This document shows positions 61,625-64,000 of a stretch of 64,000 bases of DNA, piece by piece. The DNA comes from an uncultured Acidobacteriia bacterium (GTDB lineage Bacteria; Acidobacteriota; Terriglobia; Bryobacterales; Bryobacteraceae). The translations under genes were made by a program, and so were the position numbers. The notes beneath the pieces are model-generated. The model did not search any database and was not told where the DNA came from. It worked only from the letters and a program-made list of their open reading frames with translations. The number at the start of each line of letters is the position of its first letter. Position 1 is the first letter of the stretch. Where the stretch lies: assembly GCA_903907865.1 (NCBI GenBank), contig CAIVPR010000044.1, positions 62,001 through 126,000 of the forward strand, given 5' to 3'.

Positions 61625-64000
61625 ATGCGCGCCAACCAGCTTCCCCGCATCGCCACAGCCGCACTAGCTCTCTTCTGCCTTTCCGCCCAAGCCCAGACGC
61701 TCCCGCCGGGCGTCAAACAGAACGCCAGCCTGGCCGGAATCACCGAATACGGCTTCCCCAACGGCCTCAAAGTTCTCCTGCTCCCGGACGCCTCAAGCCC
61801 CAAAATCACCGTCAACGTCGTCTACCTCGTCGGTTCGCGCCACGAGGGCTACGGTGAAACCGGCATGGCCCACCTGCTGGAGCACATGAACTTCATCCTG
61901 ACCACCAACGGGCGCAACATCAAGAAGGAAATCGTGGACCGCGGCTCCCAGTGGAACGGGACCACCAGCTACGACCGCACCAATTACTACGAAACCTTCG
62001 CCGCCTCCGACGAGAACCTCAAGTGGGCCCTCGGCCTCGAAGCCGACCGCATGGTCAACGTGCGCATGGAAAAACAACTCCTCGACACCGAAATGACCGT
62101 CGTCCGCAACGAGTTCGAGCGTGGCGAAAACAGCGCCACGCGCGTCCTTGAGGAGCGCGTGCTTTCAAGCGCCTACCTCTGGCACAACTACGGCAAGTCC
62201 GTCATCGGGTCCCGGTCGGATCTCGAGCACGTACCCATCGACCGCCTCGCCGCCTTCTACCACAAGTACTACCAGCCCGACAACGCGGTGGTGGTGCTCG
62301 CCGGACGCCTCGACCCCGCCAAAACCCTCGCCATGGTGGCCGAAACCATCGGCAAACTTCCACGCCCGACCCGCAAGCTGGACGACACCTACACCGAGGA
62401 ACCGGCCCAGGATGGCGAACGTACTGTGGAACTGCGGCGCGTCGGCACGGGTAAGGATCTGATCGTCGCCTACCACGCCCCGGCAATGGCCCACGCCGAC
62501 GCGGCGGCCTTATCCGTTCTCACCGGCATACTGAATGGCACCGGCGGCACCGGTCGCTTGTCCAAGGCCTTGGTGGACAACAAAATCGCCGTTTCCGCCC
62601 GCATCGCCTTCGAGGAAATGCACGATCCCGGCTTCGTGCTCGCAACAGCGTCACTTTCCGACGACCAGAACCTCGACACCGCGAAAAAGGCGCTCTACGA
62701 CACCATCGCCAGCATGGCGAAGGAGCCGCCGACCAAGGATGAGGTCGAACGGGTCAAATCCCGCCTGACCCGCCAAATGGAGCAGTCGATGGCCAACTCG
62801 CAGCAGATGGCCATGGGCCTGACCTCCAACATTTCGCAAGGCGATTGGCGCCTCTTCTTCCTCAACTACGACCAGCTCACCAAGATTGGCGTGGATGACG
62901 TGGTCCGGGTCGCCAAGTCCTACTTCAAGGATTCCAACCGCACCGTCGGCGTCTTCATCCCCACCGCCGACCCCGACCGCACCGTCGTACCCGCCACCCC
63001 GGACCTCGTCAGCGCCCTGAAGGATCTCAAAACCACCATCAAGGTGTCGGAAGGCGAGGAGTTCGAGCCGACTCCCGCGAACTTCGAGAAGCACCTCATG
63101 CGCAGCAAACTGGGCAACGGCGCGCATCTCGTCATGCTTCCGAAGAAGGTGCGCGGTGCTACCGCCACGGCCACCGTGGAGTTGCGGATGGGCGACGAGA
63201 AGTCGCTGGCAGGCAAGGCTGCGGTGGCACAAATCACCGGAGCGATGCTGATGCGCGGGACCAAGTACCATACCCGGCAGCAAATCCAGGATGAAATCGA
63301 CCGCCTCAATGCGCGCATCTCGGTGGGCGGCGGGGGCGGAGTCGGTGGTGGTGGAGGTCGTGGAGGCGGGGGCCGCGGCGGTGGTGGAGGCGGCTCGCTC
63401 TCAACGGCGACCGGCTCGATTACGGCCAAGGCGGAGAACCTGCTGTCAGCCCTGAAACTGGCGGTTGAAATCCTGCGCGAGCCCTCGTTCCCAGAGGAAG
63501 ACTTCGAGCAAGTCAGGAAACAGCAGATCGCCGCCATCGAGCGGGGCAAGACGGAACCTGGACTTCTTTCCAGCGAGGCACTGCAGCGCGCCCTCAGTCC
63601 GTATCCGAAGGGCGACGTGCGCTACTTCCGCACCATCGACGAACGGATCGAGGACCTGAACAAGGTCACCCTGGCGGAAGTGAAAGCCTTCCATGCCCAG
63701 TTCTACGGGGCCGCCGACGCGATTGTCGGTATCGTCGGGCAGTTCGACCCGGTCGCGTTCCAGAAGTCGGCGGCGGAACTGTTGGGGTCTTGGAAGAGCC
63801 CGGGCAAGTACGCCCGGATCTCCAGCAACTACGCGAAGGCGACCCCGATCAACCTTAAGATCGAGACTCCGGACAAACAGAACGCGCAGTTCAACGCCGG
63901 ACTCCGCGTGAAGATGTCCGACCGCGACCCCGACTTTCCGGCGATGGTGGTGGCGAACTACATCTTCGGAGGGTCGATCACGTCGCGCCTACCCGACCGG
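61625..64000 (+). CDS. Secreted M16 family zinc peptidase, 3' end beyond the window
   Basis: The first 792 codons of an exported pitrilysin-type protein, with no stop before the window edge. A signal peptide (RIATAALALFCLSAQAQ) precedes the first M16 domain, whose inverted zinc motif is HLLEH (His83, Glu86, His87) with the third ligand probably Glu163 in VRNEFERGE. A second M16 lobe starts near residue 490 (LMRSKLGNGAHLVML). At residues 568-590 a 23-residue Gly/Arg-only insert interrupts the second lobe's inactive HxxEH-equivalent region. The start at 61625 is the ATG beginning the signal peptide. Confidence 0.9.
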   Translation, partial: MRANQLPRIATAALALFCLSAQAQTLPPGVKQNASLAGITEYGFPNGLKVLLLPDASSPKITVNVVYLVGSRHEGYGETGMAHLLEHMNFILTTNGRNIKKEIVDRGSQWNGTTSYDRTNYYETFAASDENLKWALGLEADRMVNVRMEKQLLDTEMTVVRNEFERGENSATRVLEERVLSSAYLWHNYGKSVIGSRSDLEHVPIDRLAAFYHKYYQPDNAVVVLAGRLDPAKTLAMVAETIGKLPRPTRKLDDTYTEEPAQDGERTVELRRVGTGKDLIVAYHAPAMAHADAAALSVLTGILNGTGGTGRLSKALVDNKIAVSARIAFEEMHDPGFVLATASLSDDQNLDTAKKALYDTIASMAKEPPTKDEVERVKSRLTRQMEQSMANSQQMAMGLTSNISQGDWRLFFLNYDQLTKIGVDDVVRVAKSYFKDSNRTVGVFIPTADPDRTVVPATPDLVSALKDLKTTIKVSEGEEFEPTPANFEKHLMRSKLGNGAHLVMLPKKVRGATATATVELRMGDEKSLAGKAAVAQITGAMLMRGTKYHTRQQIQDEIDRLNARISVGGGGGVGGGGGRGGGGRGGGGGGSLSTATGSITAKAENLLSALKLAVEILREPSFPEEDFEQVRKQQIAAIERGKTEPGLLSSEALQRALSPYPKGDVRYFRTIDERIEDLNKVTLAEVKAFHAQFYGAADAIVGIVGQFDPVAFQKSAAELLGSWKSPGKYARISSNYAKATPINLKIETPDKQNAQFNAGLRVKMSDRDPDFPAMVVANYIFGGSITSRLPDR

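Noticed and set aside
61363-61857. Open frames on both strands over the 61.4-61.8 kb palindrome
   Set aside because: Their translations come from the inverted repeat and from the antisense or wrong frame of the M16 signal peptide.

Overview
The window is a high-GC bacterial chromosome segment with ordinary housekeeping genes and many secreted enzymes. The gene content points to an Acidobacteriota member of the Bryobacterales/Solibacter type. Supporting signs are several Sec- or Tat-exported degradative enzymes, PQQ-dependent sugar dehydrogenases, DUF1080-type proteins, a PEGA-domain Ser/Thr kinase, hopanoid genes (hpnE, hpnB), a single-chain AceE pyruvate dehydrogenase, and palindromic intergenic repeats. 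This assignment is inference from gene content; there is no rRNA in the window. I saw no tRNA, CRISPR array, IS element or prophage.

Layout. 1-6.3 kb: a HEAT-like protein downstream of GTP-type PEP carboxykinase (pckG), a DUF2200 gene, a secreted protein, hpnE coupled to a small secreted protein. 6.3-13.2 kb: a PEGA-domain Ser/Thr kinase, an exported RraA-like protein, two small overlapping convergent ORFs, pgk, a DUF418 membrane protein and a secreted sialidase-fold protein. 13.3-17.8 kb: a large unrecognised protein divergent from an M28 peptidase and a DsrE-like protein. 17.8-21.8 kb: three translationally coupled secreted or TPR/coiled-coil proteins with no recognised function. 21.8-27.0 kb: GH29 fucosidase plus SGNH hydrolase, divergent from a two-subunit molybdenum hydroxylase. 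27.2-33.5 kb: a moxR-DUF58-BatA-like-VWA operon. 33.5-40.9 kb: enoyl-CoA hydratase, a zinc ribbon/GNAT pair, aceE, a papain-like protease fused to a beta-propeller lectin, and a DUF1080 protein. 41-49.2 kb: two PQQ sugar dehydrogenases, hpnB, the oxidative pentose phosphate operon zwf-opcA-pgl, and a DnaJ-domain membrane protein. 49.2-57.3 kb: ftsY-ribD-ribE, a Tat-exported SelA-like PLP enzyme, a 53-residue sorting-signal protein, a sterol-desaturase-family protein and a PAS/GGDEF diguanylate cyclase. 57.5-64 kb: a 1136-residue PPi-type PEP carboxykinase, an orphan HicB with a decayed HicA, a large inverted repeat, and an M16 peptidase cut by the window end.

Central metabolism is well represented: two mechanistically different PEP carboxykinases (GTP and pyrophosphate), Pgk, AceE, and the G6P dehydrogenase branch with its OpcA assembly factor. 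The rest is mostly envelope-facing: exported hydrolases, peptidases and dehydrogenases suggest a lifestyle on complex organic matter.

The most striking regulatory observation is that a TANNNT (-10-like) box lies 6-9 bases before the start codon of at least fourteen genes, most of them first in their transcription unit. This suggests widespread leaderless transcription. The most novel protein-level candidates are the three-gene secreted operon at 17.8-21.8 kb, the papain-lectin fusion, the PPi-type PEPCK, and two short proteins or N-termini with a sorting-signal layout.
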